From HyVt-477 sp965224605 (GTDB taxonomy: Bacteria; Pseudomonadota; Gammaproteobacteria; Thiotrichales; Thiotrichaceae), in assembly GCA_965224605.1 (NCBI GenBank), contig CBDCZP010000017.1, positions 1 through 64,000 on the forward strand: 64,000 bases of DNA, in the 5' to 3' direction. Each line of letters opens with the position of its first letter. Positions within the stretch are counted from its first letter, which is position 1. Shown piece after piece: positions 28,187-36,529 of this stretch. Under the pieces are notes generated by a model. It did not search any database. It saw only the letters and a program-made list of their open reading frames with translations, and was not told the DNA's origin. Position numbers and translations under genes: made by a program.

Positions 28187-28474
28187 CTAGAGCACATTAG
28201 CTTTGTCTTTATTTCTACGATAGAAAACAGCAATGTGTCCGATGGTTTGTAAAAGAGTAGCTTGGTGTTTTTCGGTTAATAGCTTAATAATGTTATTACG
28301 CTGTTCGCGATCATCCGCAATCACCTTCACTTTTATCAGCTGATGGAAGCTTAATGTGGTTTCTATTTCATCATGAATAGATTCTTTAAGACCTTTTTGC
28401 CCAATGGTAACGAGAGGGTGTAAATCGTGAGCCAATCCTTTGAGTTTTTTCTTCTGCGGGTTTGTTAGTTCCAT
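28187..28474 (-). CDS. yhbY: YhbY/CRM-domain RNA-binding protein
   Basis: The 95-residue protein is a single CRM (CRS1-YhbY) domain: LTNPQKKKLKGLAHDLHPLVTIGQKGLKE with the GxxG-like loop, then HQLIKVKV and LQTIGHIAVFYRRNKD. YhbY binds pre-50S ribosomal particles. It is divergent from rlmE, which with ftsH, folP and glmM forms a conserved gammaproteobacterial neighbourhood. Confidence 0.95.
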   Translation of the reverse strand: MELTNPQKKKLKGLAHDLHPLVTIGQKGLKESIHDEIETTLSFHQLIKVKVIADDREQRNNIIKLLTEKHQATLLQTIGHIAVFYRRNKDKANVL

Positions 28475-28527
28475 GATAGTCTACTTGGTTGTCTGTAATG
28501 TAGTAAGTAAAACCGAGTCATCCCAAT

Positions 28528-29148
28528 ATGTCCAGAAGTAAAAGTAGCAATCAATGGTTAGATGAGCATTTCGAAGACGAATATGTCAAGCGTTCAAGGC
28601 AGGATGGCTATCGTTCACGCGCTGTTTACAAGCTGATAGAGATTCAAGAAAAAAACCGCGTTATTAAACAGGGCATGAAGATAGTTGACTTAGGTGCTGC
28701 TCCCGGTAGTTGGAGTCAATACTGCGCTACGTTGGTGGGTGATCAGGGCAGAGTCGTTGCCAGTGATATTCTGCCGATTGACCCTTTGCCTCATGTGGAA
28801 TTTGTGCAAGGTGATTTTCGTGAAGATGCGGTCTTTGATAGGTTATTAGAAACGCTGGGTGTAGAGAAATGTGATCTTGTTATTTCTGATATGGCGCCCA
28901 ATATAAGTGGAGTGGATTCTATTGATCAGCCCAAGTCTATTTATTTATGTGAACTTGCTTTAGATATGGCGGGTCGGATGCTTCAGCAGGAAGGTGTTTT
29001 TATTGCTAAGCTTTTTCAAGGTCAAGGTTCTGACGAGTTCTTGAAAGCAGTTCGAAAAATGTTTAAAAAAGTTAAGATTATAAAGCCAAAAGCATCCCGT
29101 CCACGTAGCCGTGAAGTTTATGTATTGGCACAGCAGCTTTTAGTGTAA
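28528..29148 (+). CDS. rlmE: 23S rRNA (uridine-2'-O)-methyltransferase
   Basis: RlmE (FtsJ/RrmJ) methylates the 2'-O of U2552 in the 23S rRNA A loop. The 206 residues match the family. Seen are SRAVYKLIEI with the catalytic Lys, IVDLGAAPGSWSQY (SAM motif I), LVISDMAPNISG with the catalytic Asp, IAKLFQGQG with the second Lys and SREVYVLA with the Glu, completing the K-D-K-E tetrad. It lies 78 bp ahead of ftsH, the usual neighbour. Confidence 0.97.
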   Translation: MSRSKSSNQWLDEHFEDEYVKRSRQDGYRSRAVYKLIEIQEKNRVIKQGMKIVDLGAAPGSWSQYCATLVGDQGRVVASDILPIDPLPHVEFVQGDFREDAVFDRLLETLGVEKCDLVISDMAPNISGVDSIDQPKSIYLCELALDMAGRMLQQEGVFIAKLFQGQGSDEFLKAVRKMFKKVKIIKPKASRPRSREVYVLAQQLLV

Positions 29149-29225
29149 AATTCCAAACAATCTGTCCGTGACGCTTTTAAATAACGAAGTCATATTGATA
29201 TACAAGTTGAATACAAGGTAACGTT

Positions 29226-31187
29226 TTGAACGATTTAACAAAGAATATTTTAATTTGGGTTGCTATAGCAATGATGCTGATTCTGGTTTTTCAGAAGTTT
29301 CAGCAGCCTATCCAGCCATCGAGTGCATTAAATTACACGCAATTGATTAAAAAAGTGAAAGAGGGTGAGATCACAGCTGTCGACATTCAGGATCAAAAAA
29401 TCTATGCCAAGACAAAAGGTAATCAGAAATACACCGTTCAAGCTTATCCCAATGATCCGCAATTAATTAATGACCTGTATGAGAATAACGTTAACGTCAA
29501 TGTTATTCCTCCTGAAAAGAATTCGTTACTATGGGAAATCATTATTAGCTGGGCGCCGTTCTTGCTAATTATTGGTCTGTGGGTTTACATCATGCGCCAG
29601 ATGCAAGGTGGCGGTGGCAAAGGTGGCCCGATGTCATTCGGAAAAAGCCGCGCAAGAATGCTGACAGAAGACCAGATAAAGGTGACTTTTGCTGATGTTG
29701 CTGGCTGTGAAGAGGCTAAAGCTGAAGTTGAAGAAGTCGTTGATTTCTTAAAAGACCCTAGCAAATTTCAAAAGCTGGGTGGAAAAATTCCTCGTGGTGT
29801 ATTAATGGTGGGTCAGCCTGGTACGGGTAAAACATTACTCGCCAGAGCTATTGCAGGTGAAGCTAAAGTTCCTTTCTTTAGTATTTCCGGTTCAGACTTC
29901 GTTGAGATGTTTGTCGGTGTGGGTGCATCACGTGTACGTGATATGTTCGAAACGGCCAAGAAACATGCCCCGTGTATTATATTTATTGATGAGATCGATG
30001 CAGTTGGTCGTCAACGTGGTGCTGGTGTGGGAGGTGGTCATGATGAACGTGAGCAAACCCTGAATCAGCTACTGGTTGAAATGGATGGTTTTGAAGGCAA
30101 TGAAGGGGTTATTGTTATTGCTGCTACTAACCGTCCTGATGTGCTGGACAAAGCATTATTAAGACCTGGACGTTTTGATCGACAGGTTGTCGTTCCTTTA
30201 CCTGATGTGCGCGGTCGTGAAATGATTCTTAAAGTGCATATGCGCAAAGTGCCTTTAGGTGATGATGTGAAGCCAAAATTATTGGCACGTGGAACTCCTG
30301 GATTCTCAGGTGCTGATCTTGCTAATTTGGTGAATGAAGCCGCTTTGTTTGCTGCCCGTACGGACAAGCGTACTGTCGGCATGGAAGAGTTCGAGCAGGC
30401 TAAAGACAAGATTATGATGGGCGCAGAACGTAAGTCCATGGTGATGAGCGAGAAAGAAAAGAAGCTAACGGCTTATCATGAGGCGGGTCACGCTATCGTT
30501 GGTTTGACAGTTCCTGATCATGATCCTGTTTATAAAGTTTCAATTATTCCTCGTGGACGCGCTTTGGGTGTGACGATGTTCTTGCCAGAAGAAGATCGTT
30601 ATAGTCATAGTAAACAGCATCTGGAAAGTCAGTTATCAAGCTTATATGGTGGTCGTGTCGCCGAAGAACTTATCTTTGGACATGATAGTGTAACCACTGG
30701 AGCTTCCAATGATATAGAACGCGCTACAGAAATTGCCCGTAACATGGTGACCAAATGGGGTTTATCTGATCGCATGGGGCCGTTGACTTATAGTGAAGAT
30801 GAAGGTGAAGTTTTCTTGGGACGTTCGGTAACACAACATAAGCAAATGTCTGATGATACGGCTCATGCCATTGATCAAGAAATCCGGAGCATTATTGATA
30901 AAAACTATAAACGAGCAAAACAAATCCTTACAGACAAGATGGACGTATTACATACGATGACTGATGCACTTATGAAATATGAAACCATTGACATGCATCA
31001 ACTGAAAGCATTGATGGCTGGTAAAACGCCGCCACCACCTGCTGATTGGTCTGACGATGACGATGATTCTGCTGGATTATCAGCGGTTGAGACGACATCG
31101 ATTGATGAAGAGGTGACTGAGCTTGATTCGACAGATAAAACTGATGATAAGGATGACAAAATCGGTGACCCTGCTAGTTCACACTAA
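29226..31187 (+). CDS. ftsH: ATP-dependent zinc metalloprotease FtsH
   Basis: FtsH is a membrane-anchored AAA+ protease that degrades short-lived and misassembled proteins such as sigma-32 and LpxC. The 653 residues contain two membrane segments (about 7-23 and 104-122), the Walker A motif GQPGTGKT (196-203), IDEIDAVGRQR, the SRH region and the zinc site HEAGH (418-422). The start codon is TTG, with an AAGG ribosome site at 29216. The acidic tail (DDDDDSAGL... DKTDDKDD) is longer than needed for the core. A strong terminator follows. Confidence 0.98.
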   Translation: MNDLTKNILIWVAIAMMLILVFQKFQQPIQPSSALNYTQLIKKVKEGEITAVDIQDQKIYAKTKGNQKYTVQAYPNDPQLINDLYENNVNVNVIPPEKNSLLWEIIISWAPFLLIIGLWVYIMRQMQGGGGKGGPMSFGKSRARMLTEDQIKVTFADVAGCEEAKAEVEEVVDFLKDPSKFQKLGGKIPRGVLMVGQPGTGKTLLARAIAGEAKVPFFSISGSDFVEMFVGVGASRVRDMFETAKKHAPCIIFIDEIDAVGRQRGAGVGGGHDEREQTLNQLLVEMDGFEGNEGVIVIAATNRPDVLDKALLRPGRFDRQVVVPLPDVRGREMILKVHMRKVPLGDDVKPKLLARGTPGFSGADLANLVNEAALFAARTDKRTVGMEEFEQAKDKIMMGAERKSMVMSEKEKKLTAYHEAGHAIVGLTVPDHDPVYKVSIIPRGRALGVTMFLPEEDRYSHSKQHLESQLSSLYGGRVAEELIFGHDSVTTGASNDIERATEIARNMVTKWGLSDRMGPLTYSEDEGEVFLGRSVTQHKQMSDDTAHAIDQEIRSIIDKNYKRAKQILTDKMDVLHTMTDALMKYETIDMHQLKALMAGKTPPPPADWSDDDDDSAGLSAVETTSIDEEVTELDSTDKTDDKDDKIGDPASSH

Positions 31188-31260
31188 CCTCATCTCAGGA
31201 TTACAATTTAGTCTGTGATTCTGGTTAAGCAGTTTTAATCTCAGATTGTTATTTATAATT

Positions 31261-31287
31261 AGGCGCGATTTTCGCGCCTTTTTTTTT
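31261..31287 (+). terminator. Rho-independent terminator after ftsH
   Basis: aggcgcga and tcgcgcct pair in a short-loop G/C-rich stem followed by nine T residues. It lies only about 10 bp before the folP start, so the folP-glmM promoter must be inside or upstream of this element, or read-through supplies folP. Confidence 0.93.
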
Positions 31288-31297
31288 GGTTAAAAGT

Positions 31298-32125
31298 ATG
31301 TCTAATGTTACAAAAATCGAGAATGCTTCTATTACTCAAGTAATGGGTATCCTCAACGTAACACCCGATTCATTTTCTGACGGCGGTTTATATTATTCGA
31401 CGGATCAAGCCTTATCACAGGCTATGCGCATGATTAAAGAAGGAGCCAGCATTATTGATGTGGGAGGGGAGTCCACACGTCCTTGGGCTGTTGATGTGTC
31501 GTTGCAAGAAGAGCTGGATCGGGTTATTCCGGTCATCGAAAAAATAAAAAATGAGACAGACATTCAACTTTCAGTGGATACGAGTAAAGCTCAGGTAATG
31601 GATGAGGCACTTAAAAAAGGTGCTGATATGATAAATGATGTTAAAGCTTTACAAGCACCCGATACCTTGGCTGTTTGTGCATCCGCAGGCGCAAGAGTTT
31701 GTCTTATGCATATGCAAGGTCAACCTAGATCTATGCAGAATAAACCGTCTTATCAAAACGTTGTTAAAGAGGTTGCTGATTTTTTCACTCAACGTATTAA
31801 TGTTTGTTTGAAAGCAGGGATGCATAGAAGTCAAATCATTCTAGATCCTGGCTTTGGTTTCGGAAAAACTCTTCAGCATAATCTTCAATTGTTGGCTAAG
31901 CTTGATGACTTTAGCGTTTTTGGAATGCCAATTCTTGTTGGGATTTCAAGGAAAAGAATGATTTCTGAATTACTTGATGATGCGGATGTTGATGACAGGT
32001 TATATGGCAGTTTGTCAGCCGCTGTTATCGCTGCAATGAAAGGCTCTGCTATTATCCGAGTTCATGATGTAAAAGAAACAGTAGAAGCAATAAAGGTTGT
32101 AAAAGGGGTGCAAAGATATGAGTAG
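31298..32125 (+). CDS. folP: Dihydropteroate synthase
   Basis: FolP condenses 7,8-dihydropterin pyrophosphate with p-aminobenzoate in folate synthesis and is the sulfonamide target. The ATG at 31298 (MSNVTKIENASITQVMG) is used; the TTG at 31286 lies within the terminator T tract. Motifs are MGILNVTPDSFSDGG, DVGGESTRPWA (pterin-binding loop), LSVDTSKAQVMDEAL, MINDVKAL, ILDPGFGFGKT and LVGISRKRMI. The 3' end overlaps glmM by 8 bp. Confidence 0.97.
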   Translation: MSNVTKIENASITQVMGILNVTPDSFSDGGLYYSTDQALSQAMRMIKEGASIIDVGGESTRPWAVDVSLQEELDRVIPVIEKIKNETDIQLSVDTSKAQVMDEALKKGADMINDVKALQAPDTLAVCASAGARVCLMHMQGQPRSMQNKPSYQNVVKEVADFFTQRINVCLKAGMHRSQIILDPGFGFGKTLQHNLQLLAKLDDFSVFGMPILVGISRKRMISELLDDADVDDRLYGSLSAAVIAAMKGSAIIRVHDVKETVEAIKVVKGVQRYE

Positions 32126-33452
32126 AAAGTTTTTTGGTACAGATGGTATTCGTGGTCGTATTGGCATTTATCCTATGACCCCTGACTTTGCTCTTAAGCT
32201 CGGCTGGGCGGCGGGTAAGGTACTAGCCAAAAATTCAAATCCTCTGGTAGTGATAGGTAAAGACACCCGAATTTCTGGTTATATGTTGGAATCGGCCTTA
32301 CAAGCTGGTTTAGTAGCGGCAGGTATTGATATCAAATTGGTGGGGCCAATGCCAACCCCCGCTGTTGCCTATCTAACGCGAACATTTCGAGCATCTGCGG
32401 GTATTGTGATCAGTGCTTCACATAACCCTTATTATGATAATGGGATCAAGTTTTTCTCATCCAATGGTACAAAGCTTGATGATGCGATTGAGTTAGAGAT
32501 AGAAGAATATCTTGATCGTGAAATGATTACGGTTGATTCTGATCATTTAGGTCGAGCGATAAGAGTTGAAGATGCAGCGGGTCGTTATATTGAATTCTGT
32601 AAACGTTCATTACCTAACACTGTTTTATTAAATAACCTTCGGGTCGTTGTTGATTGTGCGAATGGAGCGACCTATCACGTAGCACCAAATGTATTCGAAG
32701 AACTGGGTGCTGAGGTAATCACTATTTTTGATAAGCCGGATGGTGTGAATATCAATCATGAGTGTGGTGCAACATCGCTAGGGAATTTACAAAAAGCAGT
32801 AAAAACCTATCGTGCCAATATTGGTGTAGCATTAGATGGTGATGGTGATCGTTTGATGATGGTGGATCAGAAAGGAGAAGTGATTGATGGTGACGAAGTA
32901 TTAGCAATTATAGCTAAACATCGGCTGGATCGTGATGGTTTGAAGTCGGATGTGGTGGGTACATTAATGAGTAATCTTGGTCTTGAAAAAGCCATCAAGA
33001 AAATGAATCTGGGTTTTCACCGCGCGGATGTAGGCGATCGTTATGTCATGGAGAAACTACGCGCATGTGGTGGTGTAATTGGTGGTGAAGGCTCTGGGCA
33101 CATAATTATTCGTGATCGTATCGAAACAGGTGATGGTACCATTGCGGCACTTCAGGTTATGCATGCTTTGATTGATTCAGGCAAGCCTTTGCATGAGTTG
33201 AAAAAGGTGATGTCAAAGTATCCACAGATACTCATTAACGTGCCTATCAAAGAAAGCATTAACCTCGACGAATCTGTCGAGATTCAACAAGCAGTAAAAA
33301 ACGTAGAAAAAGTTTTGGGCAATCGTGGCAGAGTGTTACTCCGCGCTTCAGGTACGGAACCCTTAATTAGGGTTATGGTTGAAGGTGAAGATCTGAATGA
33401 AACCACCGCGCTTGCTGAGCAGATAGCCGATGCGGTACGAGCCACCGCTTAG
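32118..33452 (+). CDS. glmM: Phosphoglucosamine mutase
   Basis: GlmM converts glucosamine-6-phosphate to glucosamine-1-phosphate for peptidoglycan and LPS precursors. The 444 residues carry FFGTDGIRGRIG, the phospho-serine loop ISASHNPYYDNG (Ser101), the metal loop DGDGDRLMMVD, GEGSGHII and the phosphate-binding RASGTEPLIRVMVEG. It overlaps folP by 8 bp, indicating coupled translation, as in many gammaproteobacteria. Confidence 0.98.
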   Translation: MSRKFFGTDGIRGRIGIYPMTPDFALKLGWAAGKVLAKNSNPLVVIGKDTRISGYMLESALQAGLVAAGIDIKLVGPMPTPAVAYLTRTFRASAGIVISASHNPYYDNGIKFFSSNGTKLDDAIELEIEEYLDREMITVDSDHLGRAIRVEDAAGRYIEFCKRSLPNTVLLNNLRVVVDCANGATYHVAPNVFEELGAEVITIFDKPDGVNINHECGATSLGNLQKAVKTYRANIGVALDGDGDRLMMVDQKGEVIDGDEVLAIIAKHRLDRDGLKSDVVGTLMSNLGLEKAIKKMNLGFHRADVGDRYVMEKLRACGGVIGGEGSGHIIIRDRIETGDGTIAALQVMHALIDSGKPLHELKKVMSKYPQILINVPIKESINLDESVEIQQAVKNVEKVLGNRGRVLLRASGTEPLIRVMVEGEDLNETTALAEQIADAVRATA

Positions 33453-33498
33453 CCAAGGCTTTGGGCTAGATAGAGTTGATTGACAGTTCCAATATTTT

Positions 33499-33804
33499 TT
33501 ACAGATATTTAATACGGGTTTTAAGGTCTTCTACATTGACGTTGACGTCTACAAGTGTTGCACCATCCTTGGTACAACCTGCAATAATACCTACACCAGA
33601 AACTGGAATAAGACTATCAACCTGAAATCGACCACTTGCCTCACGTAAAAAACAGTCTTCATCAAAAAACAGATAATCTCCGTCACTTCCTATTTCATCT
33701 GATATTACCGTATCGTAACCAATGAATGTTGCGATGTCATCGTGACTAGAAATATCAATAGATTTAATGGATTTGATGTTAGGTTTTATTAGAAAAGCTT
33801 TCAT
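33499..33804 (-). CDS. Conserved hypothetical protein, DUF3846-like
   Basis: The 101-residue acidic protein starts MKAFLIKPNIKSI and has FIGYDTVISDEIGSDGDYLFFDEDCFL in its middle. It has no signal or membrane segment. The layout resembles small DUF3846-type proteins, but the match is only by eye and no function is known. It is convergent with glmM, 46 bp from its stop. The coding assignment rests on length and consistent protein-like composition. Confidence 0.65.
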   Translation of the reverse strand: MKAFLIKPNIKSIKSIDISSHDDIATFIGYDTVISDEIGSDGDYLFFDEDCFLREASGRFQVDSLIPVSGVGIIAGCTKDGATLVDVNVNVEDLKTRIKYL

Positions 33805-33865
33805 AATTGATTTCTTTAAGAGATAAAAATAGTAGCAGGGTTACTTAAGGGCATCTCTATTAATA

Positions 33866-33902
33866 AATTCAGGAAACGAACTAGATGTTCATTTCCTGAA
33901 TT
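33866..33902. terminator. Perfect 11-bp hairpin upstream of the hypothetical gene
   Basis: aattcaggaaa at 33866-33876 and tttcctgaatt at 33892-33902 pair perfectly around a 15-base loop. No T tract follows on the plus strand. On the minus strand it lies between amtB (ending at 34040) and the hypothetical gene, so it may end the glnK-amtB transcript. Confidence 0.5.
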
Positions 33903-33923
33903 ACTGACTAACCACATGATTCT

Positions 33924-34022
33924 TTAAGGAAATTTCTGATCAAGTCATGTCTTTATGAGTTCCACGAATACTTGCACAGTCTCTTCAGGCTCGCCTACGA
34001 TGCTTGAAATCAACATTTAGGC
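33924..34022 (+). repeat. Dispersed repeat, copy C
   Basis: ttaaggaaatttctgatcaa at 33924 matches the terminus of the 5.6-kb repeat, and tcttcaggctcgcctacg with a related aaatcaacattta end follows. In between is the aatacttgcacagtctcttc block also present at 42.8 and 43.0 kb, so this copy joins features of both repeat families. Confidence 0.65.
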
Positions 34023-34039
34023 GGAAGCTTGTAGCGTGT

Positions 34040-35344
34040 TTATAGATCGTAACCACGTTCCTCATGGTCGTTGATATCCAGCCCCAGTGATTCTTCATCA
34101 GCACTAACACGTAGACCACCCGTTAGTAGGCCGACTATCTTAAATATAATATATGTAGCAACAGCGGTGTAGACCACGGTTGCTCCGACACCAATTGCTT
34201 GTACGCCTAACTGTTGTCCTATCGTAGTAATACTTTCATTAGTGAAACCTTGGCCACTAAAGATGCCCAGTTGTGTTGATGCAAAAACACCTGCGAGCAT
34301 CGTACCTAATATGCCACCTACCCCATGCACTGGAAATACATCTAGTGAATCATCAATCTTAAGTTTTTGTTTGATGAAGATAGTAGCATTGAAGCAGACA
34401 AACCCAGCAGCCATACCTATTATCAATGCTCCAGCAGGGCCTACAAAACCTGAAGCTGGAGTAATGGTGCCTAAACCAGCAACCATGCCAGTGACCGTTC
34501 CTAACGCGGTAGGTTTGCCAAATTTAATCCATTCCATGAACATCCAGACCATAGCGCCTGTTGCGGCGGAAATATGAGTGACTAACATGGCCATGGCTGC
34601 ATCGCCATTGGCAGCTAATGCACTTCCACCATTGAAGCCAAACCAGCCAACCCATAACATGCCAGCTCCCATAATGGTCATGGTCATATTGTGTGGCGTG
34701 CTGGCAGAGCTGCCAAAGTTTTTTCTAGGCCCAATCATTATTGCAGCAACCAGTGCAGCAACACCTGCTGTGATATGAACAACGGTTCCACCCGCAAAAT
34801 CTAGTAGTCCCATCTCGCCAAGCCAGCCACCACCCCAAACCCAATGTGTGATAGGGGCATAGACTACGATCAACCAAATTGCTGAGAACAATAAAACTGC
34901 TGAAAACTTAATACGTTCTGCAAATCCACCAATGATCAAGGCTGGGGTGATGATTGCGAAGGTCATCTGGAAGAGTGCAAATAAGGATTCGGGGATGTCA
35001 CCACTTAAGGTATCTTCGCCGATTCCGTTAAATAGTACTTTCCCCATGCCGCCGAAATAGGGCGTGCCTGAATCAAAAGCAATACTATAACCTAGCACCA
35101 ACCAAAGTATGGTTACGATGCCGGCGATTGAAAAACACTGCATTAATATAGACAGTACATTTTTACTCCGTACAAGGCCACCATAGAACAGTGCGAGACC
35201 GGGTAGTGTCATAAATAACACAAGTGCCGTTGAGGTAAGAATCCATGCGGTATTTGCACCATTTAATTCATCAGCGGCATAACTGCTAAAAGGAAATAAA
35301 AATAGAACAGCAAGGGGTATAAAAAGCGAAGTGAAAGATTTCAT
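34040..35344 (-). CDS. amtB: Ammonium transporter
   Basis: AmtB conducts ammonium across the inner membrane as a trimer and is closed by GlnK. The 434 residues have a cleavable N-terminal signal (ends near SSYAADEL) and about 11 membrane helices. Family marks are GLALFYGGLVRSKNVLS, the pore twin-His in GGTVVHITAGVAALV and DVFPVHGVGGILG, and the C-terminal GLDINDHEERGYDL that contacts GlnK. It lies 21 bp after glnK in an operon. Confidence 0.97.
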   Translation of the reverse strand: MKSFTSLFIPLAVLFLFPFSSYAADELNGANTAWILTSTALVLFMTLPGLALFYGGLVRSKNVLSILMQCFSIAGIVTILWLVLGYSIAFDSGTPYFGGMGKVLFNGIGEDTLSGDIPESLFALFQMTFAIITPALIIGGFAERIKFSAVLLFSAIWLIVVYAPITHWVWGGGWLGEMGLLDFAGGTVVHITAGVAALVAAIMIGPRKNFGSSASTPHNMTMTIMGAGMLWVGWFGFNGGSALAANGDAAMAMLVTHISAATGAMVWMFMEWIKFGKPTALGTVTGMVAGLGTITPASGFVGPAGALIIGMAAGFVCFNATIFIKQKLKIDDSLDVFPVHGVGGILGTMLAGVFASTQLGIFSGQGFTNESITTIGQQLGVQAIGVGATVVYTAVATYIIFKIVGLLTGGLRVSADEESLGLDINDHEERGYDL

Positions 35345-35365
35345 CAGTGTCCATTGGTTATTTGT

Positions 35366-35704
35366 TTAAAGGGCTTCCGGGCCTGTTTCTCCGGTACGGA
35401 TACGGATAGTTTGTTCAATATTGGTAACAAAAATCTTTCCATCTCCTATCTTTCCAGTATTGGCAGCTTGTGTAATAGCATCAATGGCAGTTTCCAGATT
35501 CTCAGCAGAGACAGCAGTTTCAATTTTCACTTTAGGTAGAAAATCGACTACGTATTCTGCACCTCGATAGAGTTCAGTATGGCCTTTTTGGCGACCGAAT
35601 CCTTTAACTTCTGTGACGGTTAAACCTAGTATGCCCACTTCAGACAAGGCTTTTCTGACATCATCTAGTTTGAAGGGTTTGATAATAGCTGTAATGAGTT
35701 TCAT
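35366..35704 (-). CDS. glnK: Nitrogen regulatory protein P-II
   Basis: The ATG at 35704 (MKLITAIIKPFKLDDVR) is the family start, with a GAGGTG ribosome site; the longer frame adds 14 unrelated residues. The 112-residue P-II trimer senses 2-oxoglutarate, ATP and ADP. The T loop GHTELYRGAEYVVDFLPK holds the Tyr51 uridylylation site, and GKIGDGKIFV is the ATP-binding B loop. Pairing with amtB indicates the GlnK role. The ntrBC genes at 43048-45532 probably control the operon; no clear sigma-54 promoter was found by eye. Confidence 0.96.
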   Translation of the reverse strand: MKLITAIIKPFKLDDVRKALSEVGILGLTVTEVKGFGRQKGHTELYRGAEYVVDFLPKVKIETAVSAENLETAIDAITQAANTGKIGDGKIFVTNIEQTIRIRTGETGPEAL

Positions 35705-35819
35705 TGCTGTTTTCACCTCTGAATGTAATTTAAATATATTTACCAAGAATATTACCTATAGGATAGGTGTTGTGCAAGCAGGTGTATCTCTAAATGGGAG
35801 GTATGAGAAGTTTGACTGT

Positions 35820-36224
35820 TTATAACCGAGGTATTTCCAGCTTTGTTTCTTCACCCAATTGCGTATCAGTAATCTTGATAACAAAAACATCAGAGTTTAA
35901 TGCAGATATATTCACTGAGAATGTTTGAGTGTGATACAGCCAGTGTGTTGTGAAAACATCACTTGTGAATGTTTCATGGTTATTTTGGAATAACTGTTGT
36001 GCTAGTAAATTCAAAATACGCCATTGAAGTTCTTGATTAAATGTTTTTTCTGTTTCCGGAGGGTCAGCTTTTGTATCCTGATTGAGGGTTTTCGTATTAA
36101 AACCCGTTTTATTGATCGTGGATTGAGAAGAAATGCTTGAAGGCAATTTGATATGATTGGCGATAGCGGTATTGCCACAAAAGCTAATTGCAAATAATAG
36201 ATGTATTGATGACAAAAGTTTCAT
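35820..36224 (-). CDS. Secreted protein with CsgF-like C-terminal region
   Basis: The start at 36224 (MKLLSSIHLLFAISFCGNTAIA) gives a signal peptide; an earlier in-frame GTG is less likely. The mature part has a Ser/Thr/Asn-rich linker, then FNQELQWRILNLLAQQLF and ITDTQLGEETKLEIPRL. These align by eye with the C-terminal half of curli factor CsgF (FTQAIQSQIL ... VTDRKTGQTSTIQVSGL in E. coli). The N-terminal channel-plugging segment of CsgF (FRNPNFGG) is absent, and no csgA, csgB, csgE or csgG is nearby. Function unproven. Confidence 0.5.
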   Translation of the reverse strand: MKLLSSIHLLFAISFCGNTAIANHIKLPSSISSQSTINKTGFNTKTLNQDTKADPPETEKTFNQELQWRILNLLAQQLFQNNHETFTSDVFTTHWLYHTQTFSVNISALNSDVFVIKITDTQLGEETKLEIPRL

Positions 36225-36529
36225 ACTGTACACAGGCTTCGTTAAGGTTTGAGTCAGTATGTTGAATAAAAAAAATCAAAAGAAGTCCGTTAGAGATTAT
36301 CTGTAAGTGTTTTGTGATTAAAGGCTGTTACTGGATATCCTTGGGTTTTAATCCCTCATCTTTAGTTTTGTATTACAGCGTAAGGTTTTGTTCGTGGGCT
36401 ACTTACAGGTGGCAACTCAGCTTTTTGATTAGCTGATTTAGGGTGAGAAGATAGGACACGACAGGAATCGTCTAGGCAATTACTCGGAATTTACTTCATA
36501 ATCCTTTCCATTTACTCTATATTCCTGAC
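36225..36529. other. Divergent intergenic region upstream of recQ
   Basis: This roughly 300-bp region separates the CsgF-like gene from recQ and must hold both promoters. A small hairpin (tcagct at 36418, agctga at 36431) is the only structure noticed. Confidence 0.4.

Noticed and set aside
35705..35819. Sigma-54 promoter for glnK-amtB
   Set aside because: No GG-N10-GC element with correct spacing was found by eye in the short upstream region.
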